This document shows positions 24,309 to 32,921 of a stretch of DNA of 63,247 nucleotides, in pieces. The position numbers and the translations under genes were made by a program. The stretch comes from Candidatus Lachnoclostridium avicola (GTDB lineage: Bacteria > Bacillota > Clostridia > Lachnospirales > Lachnospiraceae), in the NCBI GenBank assembly GCA_019114465.1, contig DXFM01000030.1:1-63247 (forward strand), written 5' to 3'. How positions within the stretch are numbered: position 1 is the stretch's first letter; each line of letters begins with the position of its first letter. The notes beneath the pieces are model-generated. The model ran no database searches. It worked only from the letters and a program-made list of their open reading frames with translations, and was not told where the DNA came from.

Positions 24309-26420
24309 TTACCGGTCTGCCTCCAGGGGTTCATTTAACGCCTCGGCCCCGGCCACAGCGAACCTTCCGTTCCGGATCACATAGCGTCTGGTTCCGTCCG
24401 GCAGCACCGCCGCAATGTCTCCCAGCTCCTTGTAGGGGATGGTGATGTCCGTGTGGCAGTTGAAGTACGCCTTCGACAGGTCTTCCTTCCGCAGCAGGGA
24501 CGTCTCATTGTCTCTGGCGATGATCTCCTTTCCATCGGGATTGTAGACCGGGCTGTCCTCCGCCCAGCTGTAGCAGGTATCCCCCACGGCAAAGTGGGGA
24601 CCCATCTTCTCCGCGATCAAAATGGGCAGTTTCTCCGTAATCCCGTACTTCTCCGCCGCATGGTAGGCAGTGGTGTTGGTGCCGATGGCAAACTCTCCCA
24701 TGGGCAGGCTGTCGTGATTCTTTAAAATCACCTGCTTCACCAGCCGTCTGCCCTCCTCCGGGTCTTCAAAGTTGGCACAGGAGTACTCCTTCACATATCC
24801 GTCCTCAAAGCGGATCTTCAGATCCCGGAACTGAAACTCTCCGATATACACATTTCCCACATGGAGCAGGCCTGAAGTTCCCTTTAACACCGGGGAAGTG
24901 AACACCTCTCCCACAGGAATGTTCACATCCGCCACGCAGTTTTCAAAATTGGTCTGCCGTTCCCGGTCAGCCAGGGGATGAAGGGCGATCCGCAGCCTGG
25001 TGTCATTTCCCGGGCCTCCCGTCACCTCCACAGACTCCGCCTGATCCAGCACATCGATGAGGGCCTGCTGCATTCGCTTGTACGCCTCGTAGTCCAGGGT
25101 GTTGATGCGGATGATCTCCCGGAAAATCTCCCCGTACTGTTCTCCGATCTCCGGCACCGGGAAGGCGATGATGGTAAAGCTGGTCTCATCCCCGGGCACA
25201 TACTTCTGGGACACCTGGGCGCTCTCGCCGGCCAGCTCTCTGGCCAGCTTTTCCTGCTTCTCCGTAAAGGAGAGACATTCTTTCTTATTCACCGGCTGGA
25301 AGCCGTCCTGGCCGAAGGTTTCCACCACCGCCGGCCCCGCGTAAGCCGCCGCCAGCACCTTATATTTGGAGTAGGCAGCCCGGAGCACCGCAGTTCTCCG
25401 GTCCTTAAACGCCTTGTCCAGATACAGGGCGCTGTCATACCGGTGATCGTAATCGTACTGCCGGTTGGGGCTGGAGCTGTGGTATCCGGCGGACCGGCCG
25501 GCCGTCTTATTCACTGAGTGGACAGCCGTGCGGTAAATCACCGGCTCCAGTCCCAGCGCTCGGAAATTGTCCACGGCCATGCGGATCATCCGCTCAAAGC
25601 CCAGCTCGTAGCGGATCACCACCGTACTCTTTTTGGACAGATTCCGGCGCATCACCTCAAATCCCCGGCGGTAGCCTTCCGTGTAGGTATCCGCCATCAG
25701 CTTCACCGTCTCCTCCGGCAGACTGTTTAGAAACTCCGCCGTCTGAAGCTCCGTGTCGGAGATATACTCCCCAAAGCGGTACAGGTACCGCAGATCCGTG
25801 AGATCCGAGTCCATGATGATCCGTTTCGCAAAGATCAGGGACGGATCCAGACACTCCCGCACCCGGTACTCGGTCATCTGATCGCAGTAATCGCTGGCAT
25901 ACCAGTATAGAACCTCCTTCACCTGGGATTCCAGAGGCAGATAGGCGGTCTCCGCCCCGTCCTCTCCCTTTTCCTCCGGCAGTCCGGCGCCGTCCGCCGC
26001 CGCCATGGTAAACAGGTTGTAAACCTCGATAAATGTTTCCTGAAGGATGGTCATGTCCTCCAGGCGCTCCTCAAAAGCCAGGGGAATCAGCCCCCGCACC
26101 TCGCTGTAGAGGAAGAACAGCATCTGTCCGTAGCCCTCCCCCAGCATCTTCACCGCGTACGCCGGATTGCCGTAGCTCTCCTCATAGCGGTCCGGAAGAA
26201 TGTCACCGTACAGTCTCTGGTTTCTCTCCCGGCACTCCTGAAGGGACAGCTCCCTTCCGCTCCGAATCTCCTCATATACCTGATTAACCATGAGGATAAA
26301 CTCCGCCGTTCTGGAAAAATAGTCGGCAAAGGAGGACGCGGCTGCCTCCTCCCCTGTTATTTCCCGGATTCTCTCCAGGGAAAGCTCATATCGTTCTCTG
26401 ATGATTGCATCCTCAATCAT
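24309..26420 (-). CDS. M29-type aminopeptidase with a long N-terminal domain
   Basis: 703 residues from the ATG at 26420 (AAAGGA 8 nt upstream). The C-terminal half is a thermophilic-type (AmpS/AmpT) metallo-aminopeptidase: TGGPGNDTRLRIAL, then NIPVGEVFTSPV with a metal-binding glutamate, GTNTTAYHAAEKYG, EKMGPHFAVGDTCYSW and a final CHTDITIPY. These are the zinc or cobalt ligands of the family. The N-terminal 330 or so residues are helical and belong to a longer Lachnospiraceae form. It probably trims peptides in the cytosol. It follows the VanZ and small membrane protein genes. Confidence 0.88.
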   Translation of the reverse strand: MIEDAIIRERYELSLERIREITGEEAAASSFADYFSRTAEFILMVNQVYEEIRSGRELSLQECRERNQRLYGDILPDRYEESYGNPAYAVKMLGEGYGQMLFFLYSEVRGLIPLAFEERLEDMTILQETFIEVYNLFTMAAADGAGLPEEKGEDGAETAYLPLESQVKEVLYWYASDYCDQMTEYRVRECLDPSLIFAKRIIMDSDLTDLRYLYRFGEYISDTELQTAEFLNSLPEETVKLMADTYTEGYRRGFEVMRRNLSKKSTVVIRYELGFERMIRMAVDNFRALGLEPVIYRTAVHSVNKTAGRSAGYHSSSPNRQYDYDHRYDSALYLDKAFKDRRTAVLRAAYSKYKVLAAAYAGPAVVETFGQDGFQPVNKKECLSFTEKQEKLARELAGESAQVSQKYVPGDETSFTIIAFPVPEIGEQYGEIFREIIRINTLDYEAYKRMQQALIDVLDQAESVEVTGGPGNDTRLRIALHPLADRERQTNFENCVADVNIPVGEVFTSPVLKGTSGLLHVGNVYIGEFQFRDLKIRFEDGYVKEYSCANFEDPEEGRRLVKQVILKNHDSLPMGEFAIGTNTTAYHAAEKYGITEKLPILIAEKMGPHFAVGDTCYSWAEDSPVYNPDGKEIIARDNETSLLRKEDLSKAYFNCHTDITIPYKELGDIAAVLPDGTRRYVIRNGRFAVAGAEALNEPLEADR

Positions 26421-26437
26421 GTCTCCCATCCTTTCTC

Positions 26438-26761
26438 TCAGCCTCTCAGCCCGATGATCACCATGCACACCCAGAAGACCACCCACAAGCCGCTGACGCC
26501 GATGCTGATCTTCGCCATAAGATAATTGCGGTTTCTCTCCAGAAACGCCAGCCAGCCGTACCACAGGCTGACCAGGGAAAACAGCAGACTGGAAAATCCC
26601 ATGGCCGCCACATTCAGGCCCGCTGTGCCGTTTCCCCGGACCGCCAGATACACTCCCAGACCGCCGAGAAAAGTGGCCGCCGCCGCCAGCAGCAGGGACA
26701 TTTTCCCTCTTCTGGCCAGAGGCTTGCGGATATAGGAAATTTTAGTCTTTCCTTTTTCCAT
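26438..26761 (-). CDS. Small three-helix membrane protein
   Basis: 107 residues. After a basic N-terminus (MEKGKTKISYIRKPLARRGK) there are three hydrophobic segments (SLLLAAAATFLGGLGVYLAV, AAMGFSSLLFSLVSLWYGWLA and the C-terminal WVVFWVCMVIIGL). No catalytic residues stand out. The start overlaps the end of the VanZ gene by 20 bp, so translation is coupled, and the aminopeptidase gene follows 17 bp later. Function unknown; conservation in Lachnospiraceae is my recollection, not a search result. Confidence 0.72.
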   Translation of the reverse strand: MEKGKTKISYIRKPLARRGKMSLLLAAAATFLGGLGVYLAVRGNGTAGLNVAAMGFSSLLFSLVSLWYGWLAFLERNRNYLMAKISIGVSGLWVVFWVCMVIIGLRG

Positions 26762-27215
26762 TCATTCTCCTCCTTCTGTACTTCTGCACCTTCCGGTACA
26801 CAATAAATCCCAGGGCTCCGCCGATGGTGTTGAGCAGAATGTCGTCCACATCAAAGCTCCCCACCTTCCACACCAGCTGGGTGATTTCAATGGCCAGGCT
26901 GAAGCTGAATCCAAAGAGCACCGTATTGTACCATTTCCGGCTTCTTCTGCTGATAATGGGCAGAAAAAAGCCAAAGGGCATAAAGCCCGCCACATTTCCA
27001 ACTATATTTAAAAAGACCGCCTTCATCCCCAGCTGATCCCGGTAGATGATAAATCTTTTAATTTCCTTAAATAAAATAAGATTATAATGATATTCCTGCC
27101 TCACATCCGGTCGGTCGAAGGATTCCGCGAAAAACATAAAGTAAACCACCGCCGCCATGTAGACAATAAAAAGCACCCATCCTAATTTCTGCTTTTTCGT
27201 CGTATTCCGAATCAT
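26742..27215 (-). CDS. VanZ family membrane protein
   Basis: 157 residues from the ATG at 27215 (GGAG 7 nt upstream). VanZ proteins are small multi-helix membrane proteins; the prototype raises teicoplanin resistance, but most members have no known role. The pattern here is characteristic: YHYNLILFKEIKRF, NIVGNVAGFMPFGFFLP and a final LAIEITQLVWKVGSFDVDDILLN (given here as EITQLVWKVGSFDVDD), followed by IGGALGFIVYRKV. First of three overlapping genes. Not evidence of glycopeptide resistance by itself. Confidence 0.88.
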   Translation of the reverse strand: MIRNTTKKQKLGWVLFIVYMAAVVYFMFFAESFDRPDVRQEYHYNLILFKEIKRFIIYRDQLGMKAVFLNIVGNVAGFMPFGFFLPIISRRSRKWYNTVLFGFSFSLAIEITQLVWKVGSFDVDDILLNTIGGALGFIVYRKVQKYRRRRMNGKRKD

Positions 27216-27267
27216 ACACACACTCCAACACAGTCTTCACCTCCGGGAACCTTTCCCCACAGAGTGC

Positions 27268-27300
27268 AAAAGGGCGCGGATTGCTACTCCCGCCCCCTTT
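27268..27300 (-). terminator. Terminator of the pyr/ade/pyrE operon
   Basis: Imperfect stem AAAGGGCGCGG with CCGCCCCCTTT lies 19 bp after the 49-residue peptide gene. The T-run on the minus strand is short (TTTTGC). Confidence 0.65.
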
Positions 27301-27318
27301 GCTTTAGGAAAACGCAGC

Positions 27319-27468
27319 CTAAAACGTGATCTCCGACTTTCTCTTTAAGAGCACAGCCCCGCTGATAATCGCCATCACTCCCACAGCCACTCCCGCGGCC
27401 AGGATCACAGAGCCGATCACGATGTTTAAGACTCCCGTATTCCTCATGGTCTTATAAACTTTTTCCAT
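27319..27468 (-). CDS. 49-residue single-helix membrane peptide
   Basis: A short gene between pyrE and the operon terminator: ATG 27468 with GGAGTG six bases upstream, stop TAG at 27319-27321. The peptide starts MEKVYKTMRNTGVLNIVIG, has a strong hydrophobic stretch (VILAAGVAVGVMAIISGAVLL) and ends in RKSEITF, giving a charged, membrane, positive pattern. It follows pyrE by only 12 bp, so it is in the same mRNA. Function unknown. Supported by start site, composition and position. Confidence 0.7.
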   Translation of the reverse strand: MEKVYKTMRNTGVLNIVIGSVILAAGVAVGVMAIISGAVLLKRKSEITF

Positions 27469-27479
27469 GCCGCTCACTC

Positions 27480-28154
27480 CTATTTTGCACCGTACTGTTC
27501 ATAGTATGCGTCAATGGCCGCCTTTAACTTGTCGTCGATCACCACGCGGCCCTTATACTCCCGGTTGTAGAGATGCTCCACCACGTCCGCCATGGTCACG
27601 ATGGCGGTAGTCTTAAAGCCGAACTGCTCCTCAATTTCCTTCAGCGCGGATTTTTCTCCCTGGCCCCGCTCCATGCGGTCCACGCTCACCACCAGTCCCA
27701 GCACGTTCACATCGCCCTGCGCCTGAATAATGGGCAGCGTCTCGTGGATGGAGGTTCCGGCTGTGGTAACATCCTCGATGATCACCACCCGGTCTCCGTC
27801 TCCGATGGGTCCGCCCAAGAGAATGCCCTTGTCCCCGTGATCTTTTACTTCCTTCCGGTTGGAGCAGTAGCGGATGTCCGCCCCGTAATGCTCGCTGAGG
27901 GCCATGCTGGCTGCCACAGAAAGGGGAATGCCCTTGTAGGCCGGTCCGAAGAGCACGTCAAAATCAGTGCCGAAGGTGCTCTCAATGGCCTTCGCGTAGT
28001 ACTCTCCCAGTTTTCTCAGCTGGGCTCCCGTGCGGTAAAATCCCGTGTTCACGAAAAACGGGGTCTTCCGTCCGCTCTTGGTCACGAAATCTCCGAACCG
28101 CAGCACTTCGCAGTCGATCATAAACTCAATAAATTCCTTCTTGTACTGTTCCAT
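27480..28154 (-). CDS. pyrE: Orotate phosphoribosyltransferase
   Basis: 224 residues from the ATG at 28154 (AGGAGG upstream, so the longer frame is not used). It makes orotidine monophosphate from orotate and PRPP. The PRPP-binding signature VVIIEDVTTAGTSI is intact, as are FGPAYKGIPLS and the lysine-containing CSNRKEVKDHG loop. The gene lies 43 bp after ade and ahead of the 49-residue peptide, in the same orientation as pyrF-pyrK-pyrD. Confidence 0.97.
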   Translation of the reverse strand: MEQYKKEFIEFMIDCEVLRFGDFVTKSGRKTPFFVNTGFYRTGAQLRKLGEYYAKAIESTFGTDFDVLFGPAYKGIPLSVAASMALSEHYGADIRYCSNRKEVKDHGDKGILLGGPIGDGDRVVIIEDVTTAGTSIHETLPIIQAQGDVNVLGLVVSVDRMERGQGEKSALKEIEEQFGFKTTAIVTMADVVEHLYNREYKGRVVIDDKLKAAIDAYYEQYGAK

Positions 28155-28197
28155 ATCGTTAAAACCTCCTGACGTAAGGTAAAAATTCTCTTCAATT

Positions 28198-29970
28198 TTA
28201 CCATAAGTTGGTTCCATTTGCAATTACGTCCACAAATTCCTGCTTTTCCCCGTCCACCAGGCCGCAGTCCGTCACCACGATCCCGGGAAGGGCCGTCAGA
28301 GACATGATGGCGCAGGACAGCAGAGGCGTCTCCTCCCCGCAGACCTGGTAAAACGCTTTCCGGTACTCCTCGAATTCCCTGGCTACCTCCGAGCAGCTCT
28401 TTACGGACATGAGGCCGGCCACCGGCAGAGCCACCGAACCTGTCACCTTCCCGTCCCTCACCACGCAGAGTCCGCCGCCCGTCCGCTCCAGCTCCCGCAG
28501 CAGAGCCAGGGCGTCCTCCTCTTTTCTGTAGACCATCACCACATTGTGGCTGTCGTGGGAGACGGTGGTGCCCACAGCGCCTTCCTTCAGGCCGAAATTC
28601 TGGATCACCGCCACCGTTTTATTCTTCCGGCCATGGCGGTTGCACACGCAGACAAATGCCAGATCCTCCCGGCCGTCCAGGCACACCCTGTGGTCTCTCA
28701 CCGGCAGATCCTGCCGTTCCACCTTTCTCAGCACGTTGGAGGCGTCCAGGGGAACAATCACATTCACGGGGACCATCCCGTTTTCCGTGTGTTCCACCGT
28801 CAGGGAGAAATCCTCTGCCGACTGAATCCAGCCCACATTCATGGTGTTGGGGAAGGACAGGGGTTCCTCTCTGTCCGCTCCCACATAGGCTCCCTTCTCC
28901 GCCGCCAGCTTTCCGCCGATCCATACCCGCTCCGGGCGCCCGCCGTCCAAAGTCTTCACCAGCTGCATATCCGCCGCATATCCGGGGGCCAGAGCGCCCA
29001 GATCCTTAAAACCGTACTCCCTGGCCGCGTTTAAAGTGGCCATGCGGATCACGTCCACCGGATCCATCCCGTGCTCAATCCCGTAACGGACCACTTTATT
29101 TACGTGGCCCAGGGTCAGAAGATCCCCGGCGTGGACGTCGTCGGTGCACACAGAGATGAAATCGTGATAGGGAATCTGACGGATCCCCTCCGCCAGCTGG
29201 TCCATGTGGTTGACCAGGGAGCTGGCCCGCAGGTTAATGTGCATTCCCCGCCTTAATTTCTCCCGGATCTCCTCCGCCGTCTCTGACTCGTGATCGCTCT
29301 CGATTCCCGCCGCCGCGTAGGCGCTCAGCTCCTTCCCCATGAGCAGAGGGGCGTGGCCCTGGAGAAAAGTGCGCTTTTCCAGTCCCTTTTCTGTGATGTC
29401 GTACATCCGCTCTGAGCCGCTGTACACCCCCACATAGTCCATGATCTCGGCGATTCCCACCACGCCGTCCATGTCCAGAATCCCGCCGATCTCCTCCGCC
29501 CCGAATTCTGCTCCGGAGTATTCCAGCCCAGGCACCGCGGGCACACAGGAGGGGGCCAGCACAAACTGCCGCAGGAGAGATTTTCTCCCGTTCTCCAGCA
29601 TGAATTTCACCCCGTCGATTCCCAGCACGTTGGCGATCTCATGGGGATCGGTGCACACCGTGGCGGTGCCCCAGGGAACCACCGCCCGGCCGAACTGCTC
29701 CGGGATCATCATGGAGCTCTCAATGTGGACATGGGCGTCCAGAAAGCCGGGGATCAGATAATGCCCCTCTCCGTCCACCGTCTCCTTTGATTCCAGCTCC
29801 TGGGGTTCTTCCGGATACCGCACCCTGGCCACCCATCCGTCGATCACATCCACCTCCGCCGGATAGATCTCCCCGGTAAACACATTGACAAACTGCACGT
29901 TCTTCACCGTCAGGTCACAGGGGATTTTCCCCATGGCCGCAGCAATCAGACGCTTCCTGTCTTTTTTCAT
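28198..29970 (-). CDS. ade: Adenine deaminase
   Basis: 590 residues, normal for AdeC-type adenine deaminase, which converts adenine to hypoxanthine and ammonia in purine salvage. The amidohydrolase motif is GFLDAHVHIESSMMIPEQF, followed by GTATVCTDPHEIANVLGI, and the C-terminal domain contains MVYRKEEDALALLREL. RBS GGGAG. It sits between pyrD and pyrE, an unusual guest inside a pyrimidine operon; a weak hairpin separates it from pyrD. All metal-binding residues look intact. Confidence 0.96.
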   Translation of the reverse strand: MKKDRKRLIAAAMGKIPCDLTVKNVQFVNVFTGEIYPAEVDVIDGWVARVRYPEEPQELESKETVDGEGHYLIPGFLDAHVHIESSMMIPEQFGRAVVPWGTATVCTDPHEIANVLGIDGVKFMLENGRKSLLRQFVLAPSCVPAVPGLEYSGAEFGAEEIGGILDMDGVVGIAEIMDYVGVYSGSERMYDITEKGLEKRTFLQGHAPLLMGKELSAYAAAGIESDHESETAEEIREKLRRGMHINLRASSLVNHMDQLAEGIRQIPYHDFISVCTDDVHAGDLLTLGHVNKVVRYGIEHGMDPVDVIRMATLNAAREYGFKDLGALAPGYAADMQLVKTLDGGRPERVWIGGKLAAEKGAYVGADREEPLSFPNTMNVGWIQSAEDFSLTVEHTENGMVPVNVIVPLDASNVLRKVERQDLPVRDHRVCLDGREDLAFVCVCNRHGRKNKTVAVIQNFGLKEGAVGTTVSHDSHNVVMVYRKEEDALALLRELERTGGGLCVVRDGKVTGSVALPVAGLMSVKSCSEVAREFEEYRKAFYQVCGEETPLLSCAIMSLTALPGIVVTDCGLVDGEKQEFVDVIANGTNLW

Positions 29971-30023
29971 TCTGCCTCTCCCTTTCCTCGAAACATACTC
30001 CGAAAACTCCTCATAAATATAAC

Positions 30024-30056
30024 GGCCGGAACCGCCATGCTCTGACAGTCCCGGCC
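30024..30056 (-). terminator. Weak hairpin between pyrD and ade
   Basis: GGCCGG (30024-30029) with CCGGCC (30051-30056) and a long loop; the following bases on the minus strand (GTTATATTTATG) are only partly T. It may give partial termination, so that ade and pyrE are expressed less than pyrF-K-D. Confidence 0.45.
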
Positions 30057-30077
30057 ATTTTACTCATCCGGCTCCCA

Positions 30078-30980
30078 TCATTTCACCGCGCCGATCAGTT
30101 CATTGATGTCCTCCACGCCGTACATTCTCATATAGTCCTCAATTCCGTCCGCGATCTCCACCGTGGCGTAGGGATTAAAGAAATTGGCCGTTCCCACGGA
30201 GACTGCCGTGGCTCCCGCCAGCAGGAACTCAATGGCGTCCTCCGCCGTGGAAATGCCGCCCATGCCAATGATGGGAAGCTTCACCGCGTTGGCCGCCTGG
30301 TACACCATCCGCACCGCCACCGGCTTCACTGCCGGCCCGGAAAATCCGCCGGTCTTATTGGCCAGGGCAAAGGTCCGTCTGTGGATGTCAATCTTCATTC
30401 CCGTCAGAGTGTTGATCAGGGACAGGGCGTCCGCGCCGCCGGCCTCCGCCGCCTTTGCCATGACGGTGATATCCGTCACATTGGGGCTCAGCTTCATGAT
30501 CACCGGCTGCTTTGCATGGCGCTTCACCTCTCTCGTGATGGCCTCCACCGCTTTGGGATCCTGCCCGAAGGCGATGCCTCCCTCCTTCACATTGGGGCAG
30601 GAGATGTTGATCTCCAGAAGATCCACGTCCGCATCTCCCAGGCGCTCCACTACCTCCACGTAATCCTCCGTGGTCTTTCCGCAGACGTTGACCACAATCC
30701 TGGTATCATACTGCTTTAAAAACGGAATATCTCTTTCCATAAACACATCGATGCCCGGATTCTGAAGTCCGATGGCGTTTAACATGCCGCCGTACACCTC
30801 CGCGATCCTGGGAGTGGGGTTGCCGGGCCAGGGCACATTGGCCACTCCCTTGGTCACCACGGCTCCCAGCCGGTTTAAATCCACCATTTCCCCGTACTCC
30901 GCCCCGGAGCCGAAGGTGCCGGAAGCCGTCATCACCGGATTTTTCAGCTCCACTCCGGCTATGTTCACTTTCGTATTCAT
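30078..30980 (-). CDS. pyrD: Dihydroorotate dehydrogenase, class 1B catalytic subunit
   Basis: 300 residues. It oxidises dihydroorotate using FMN and passes electrons to PyrK. Identified by KNPVMTASGTFGSG, EINISCPNVKEGG with the catalytic-loop cysteine, VIMKLSPNVTDI and PIIGMGGISTAEDA. The catalytic cysteine (not serine) marks class 1. Start overlaps the pyrK stop by one base (TGATG), so the two subunits are translated together. Confidence 0.97.
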   Translation of the reverse strand: MNTKVNIAGVELKNPVMTASGTFGSGAEYGEMVDLNRLGAVVTKGVANVPWPGNPTPRIAEVYGGMLNAIGLQNPGIDVFMERDIPFLKQYDTRIVVNVCGKTTEDYVEVVERLGDADVDLLEINISCPNVKEGGIAFGQDPKAVEAITREVKRHAKQPVIMKLSPNVTDITVMAKAAEAGGADALSLINTLTGMKIDIHRRTFALANKTGGFSGPAVKPVAVRMVYQAANAVKLPIIGMGGISTAEDAIEFLLAGATAVSVGTANFFNPYATVEIADGIEDYMRMYGVEDINELIGAVK

Positions 30981-31744
30981 CAGATCTCCACCTCCTGAGC
31001 TTCAAATACCGGGCCGTCCTTGCAGATTCTCTTGTTGTGCACATGGGAATGGCTGTCCACATCCTTGGACTGGCACACACAGGCCAGGCAGGCGCCGATG
31101 CCGCAGGCCATCCGCTCCTCCAGGGAAATATAGCACTCCATCCCTTTCTCCGCCGCGTAGGCCTTCACCGCCCGGAGCATGGGAGTGGGCCCGCAGGCGT
31201 AAATGATCTCTCCGTCCACCCCGTTTGCCCGGATGGCATCCAGCACATTTCCCCTGGTGCCGGCGCTGCCGTCCTCTGTGGCCACGTACACCGGCCCGCA
31301 GGCCTGAAATTCCTCATTTAAAAACAGCTCGTCCTTATATCCCAGCACTGCCGTCCGCTCGCAGGACAGCTCCTTCGCCAGCTCCAGCATGGGTGGGATC
31401 CCGATGCCGCCGCCGATGAGAATGGCTTTCTTATCCTTTAAGGGGAACCCGTTTCCCAGGGGGCCCATGATCTGGATCTTCTCTCCCGCCTCATAGGAAG
31501 AAAACTCCGCCGTTCCTGCGCCCAGTACACGGTATACAATGCGCAGGATTCCCTTTGCCCGGTCGATGCCGCAGAGGCTGATGGGCCTGGGCAGCAGTCT
31601 GGACTTGTCCTTTGTGTAAACGGAGATGAACTGTCCCGCCTTCGCCTGCCCGGCGATCTGGGGCGAGAAAATCTCCATGCTGTACACACCTTCCGCCAGC
31701 TTCTCCTGGCTTCTCACTTCCGCTTCCAATTTGATCTGTGCCAT
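30980..31744 (-). CDS. pyrK: Dihydroorotate dehydrogenase electron-transfer subunit
   Basis: 254 residues. It carries FAD and a 2Fe-2S cluster and gives PyrD electrons to NAD. The FAD-binding stretch is LLPRPISLCGID, the NAD-binding loop is AILIGGGIGIPPMLELAKEL, and the cluster cysteines lie in ACGIGACLACVC plus the later ICKDGPVF. RBS GGAGG, 15 bp after pyrF. Complete and intact. Together with PyrD it uses NAD, fitting anaerobic life. Confidence 0.97.
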   Translation of the reverse strand: MAQIKLEAEVRSQEKLAEGVYSMEIFSPQIAGQAKAGQFISVYTKDKSRLLPRPISLCGIDRAKGILRIVYRVLGAGTAEFSSYEAGEKIQIMGPLGNGFPLKDKKAILIGGGIGIPPMLELAKELSCERTAVLGYKDELFLNEEFQACGPVYVATEDGSAGTRGNVLDAIRANGVDGEIIYACGPTPMLRAVKAYAAEKGMECYISLEERMACGIGACLACVCQSKDVDSHSHVHNKRICKDGPVFEAQEVEI

Positions 31745-31759
31745 GAATCCTGCCTCCGA

Positions 31760-32677
31760 TTATAATACGCGGTTGATATCTGCCACCATATCCAGCACTG
31801 CCTGTCTGGACGCCTCGCCGAAATGCTCCGGCCCGAACTTGTCGTAGGGGGCTTTCTTGTAGGCTGCAATGATACCTCTGGAGGAGTTTACAATGGCTCC
31901 CAGTCCGTCCTCGTTGAAACAGGGACGCAGATCCTCAGCCGTGGCTCCCTGGGCGCCGTATCCCGGTACCAGGAAGTAGGTGTGGGGCATGAGCTTTCTT
32001 AAGATCCGGCTCATCTCCGGGTAGGTGGCTCCCACCACGGCTCCCACGTTGCTGTACTCTCCGTCCATGGTTTCGCTTCCCCACTCCAGAACCTTGTCCG
32101 CTACCAGCTCGTAGAGCGGACGGCCGTCGATCAGCTGATCCTGGAACTCTCCGCTGGAAGGATTGGAGGTCTTTACCAGCACGAAGATTCCCTTATCTTC
32201 CTTTTTGCACACATCCACAAAGGGCTTTACGCCGTCCGTTCCCAGATAGGGATTCACCGTCACCATGTCCGTGTGGAAGCCGGAAAGGGTCTTGCTTCCC
32301 ACCTGCACCGTGCCGATGTGGGCGGTGGCGTAAGCCGCGGAAGTGGAGCCGATGTCTCCTCTCTTGGCGTCGCCGATGACGATCAGGCCCTTCTCCTGGC
32401 AGTAGTCCACCGTTCTCTGATACACCTTCAGTCCCTCGATGCCGAACTGCTCGTACATGGCGATCTGAGGCTTCACCGCCGGAATCAGATCCCAGGTGTG
32501 GTCCACAATCTCCTTGTTGAACTGCCAGATGGCCTCCGCAGCCCCCTCAAGAGTCTCTCCGTACTCATCAAATGCTTTCTTTACCACGTGCTCCGGAATA
32601 TAGCTGAGCATGGGATCCAGCCCCACACATACCGGCGCTTTCGTTTCCTGAATCTTTTTTACCAGACGGTTGATCAT
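31760..32677 (-). CDS. pyrF: Orotidine 5'-phosphate decarboxylase (long form)
   Basis: 305 residues, the long type found in Clostridia and actinobacteria. It makes UMP. VCVGLDPML, then VKPQIAMYEQFGIEGLK and GLIVIGDAKRGDIGSTSAAY with the catalytic Lys-Asp pair. RBS GGAGGA. First gene of the pyrimidine operon, behind a promoter at 32761-32789. Its leader has a GCCTC/GAGGC hairpin, but no PyrR box was recognised, so the mode of control is open. Confidence 0.97.
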   Translation of the reverse strand: MINRLVKKIQETKAPVCVGLDPMLSYIPEHVVKKAFDEYGETLEGAAEAIWQFNKEIVDHTWDLIPAVKPQIAMYEQFGIEGLKVYQRTVDYCQEKGLIVIGDAKRGDIGSTSAAYATAHIGTVQVGSKTLSGFHTDMVTVNPYLGTDGVKPFVDVCKKEDKGIFVLVKTSNPSSGEFQDQLIDGRPLYELVADKVLEWGSETMDGEYSNVGAVVGATYPEMSRILRKLMPHTYFLVPGYGAQGATAEDLRPCFNEDGLGAIVNSSRGIIAAYKKAPYDKFGPEHFGEASRQAVLDMVADINRVL

Positions 32678-32760
32678 GGCGTCCTCCTTCTTTTTGCTTA
32701 GATTGTGTTTTCGATAACCTCCGCCTCCCTTTTGAGAGGCTGTTTCAATTTATCCTTTCT

Positions 32761-32789
32761 ATTTTAGCATATGGATGGGAAACTGTGAA
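32761..32789 (-). promoter_or_regulatory. Promoter of the pyr operon
   Basis: TTCACA (32784-32789) and TAAAAT (32761-32766), spacer 17 bp, with TG before the -10 (extended -10). A stem GCCTC-GAGGC lies in the roughly 75-nt leader. Confidence 0.68.
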
Positions 32790-32880
32790 CTACCTGATTG
32801 TTAAAAATCGGAAGATTTTGAAATGAAATGCAAAAGGAGATTTAGACTGGCAAATGGGAGGAGCAAATGGGAGGAACAGA

Positions 32881-32909
32881 AAAAGAGCAGGGAAATGCAT
32901 CCCTGCTCT
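32881..32909 (-). terminator. Terminator of the adhesin gene
   Basis: Ten-bp stem AGAGCAGGGA (32884-32893) with 32900-32909, loop AATGCA, then T5 on the minus strand. Confidence 0.92.
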
Positions 32910-32921
32910 CTCCTGGAATAT

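Noticed and set aside
26742..27215. Glycopeptide resistance cluster based on VanZ
   Set aside because: Only a VanZ-family membrane protein is present; no vanA/H/X or regulators accompany it.
32690..32770. PyrR binding loop in the pyr leader
   Set aside because: A GCCTC/GAGGC hairpin is present, but the PyrR anti-antiterminator consensus is not recognised.
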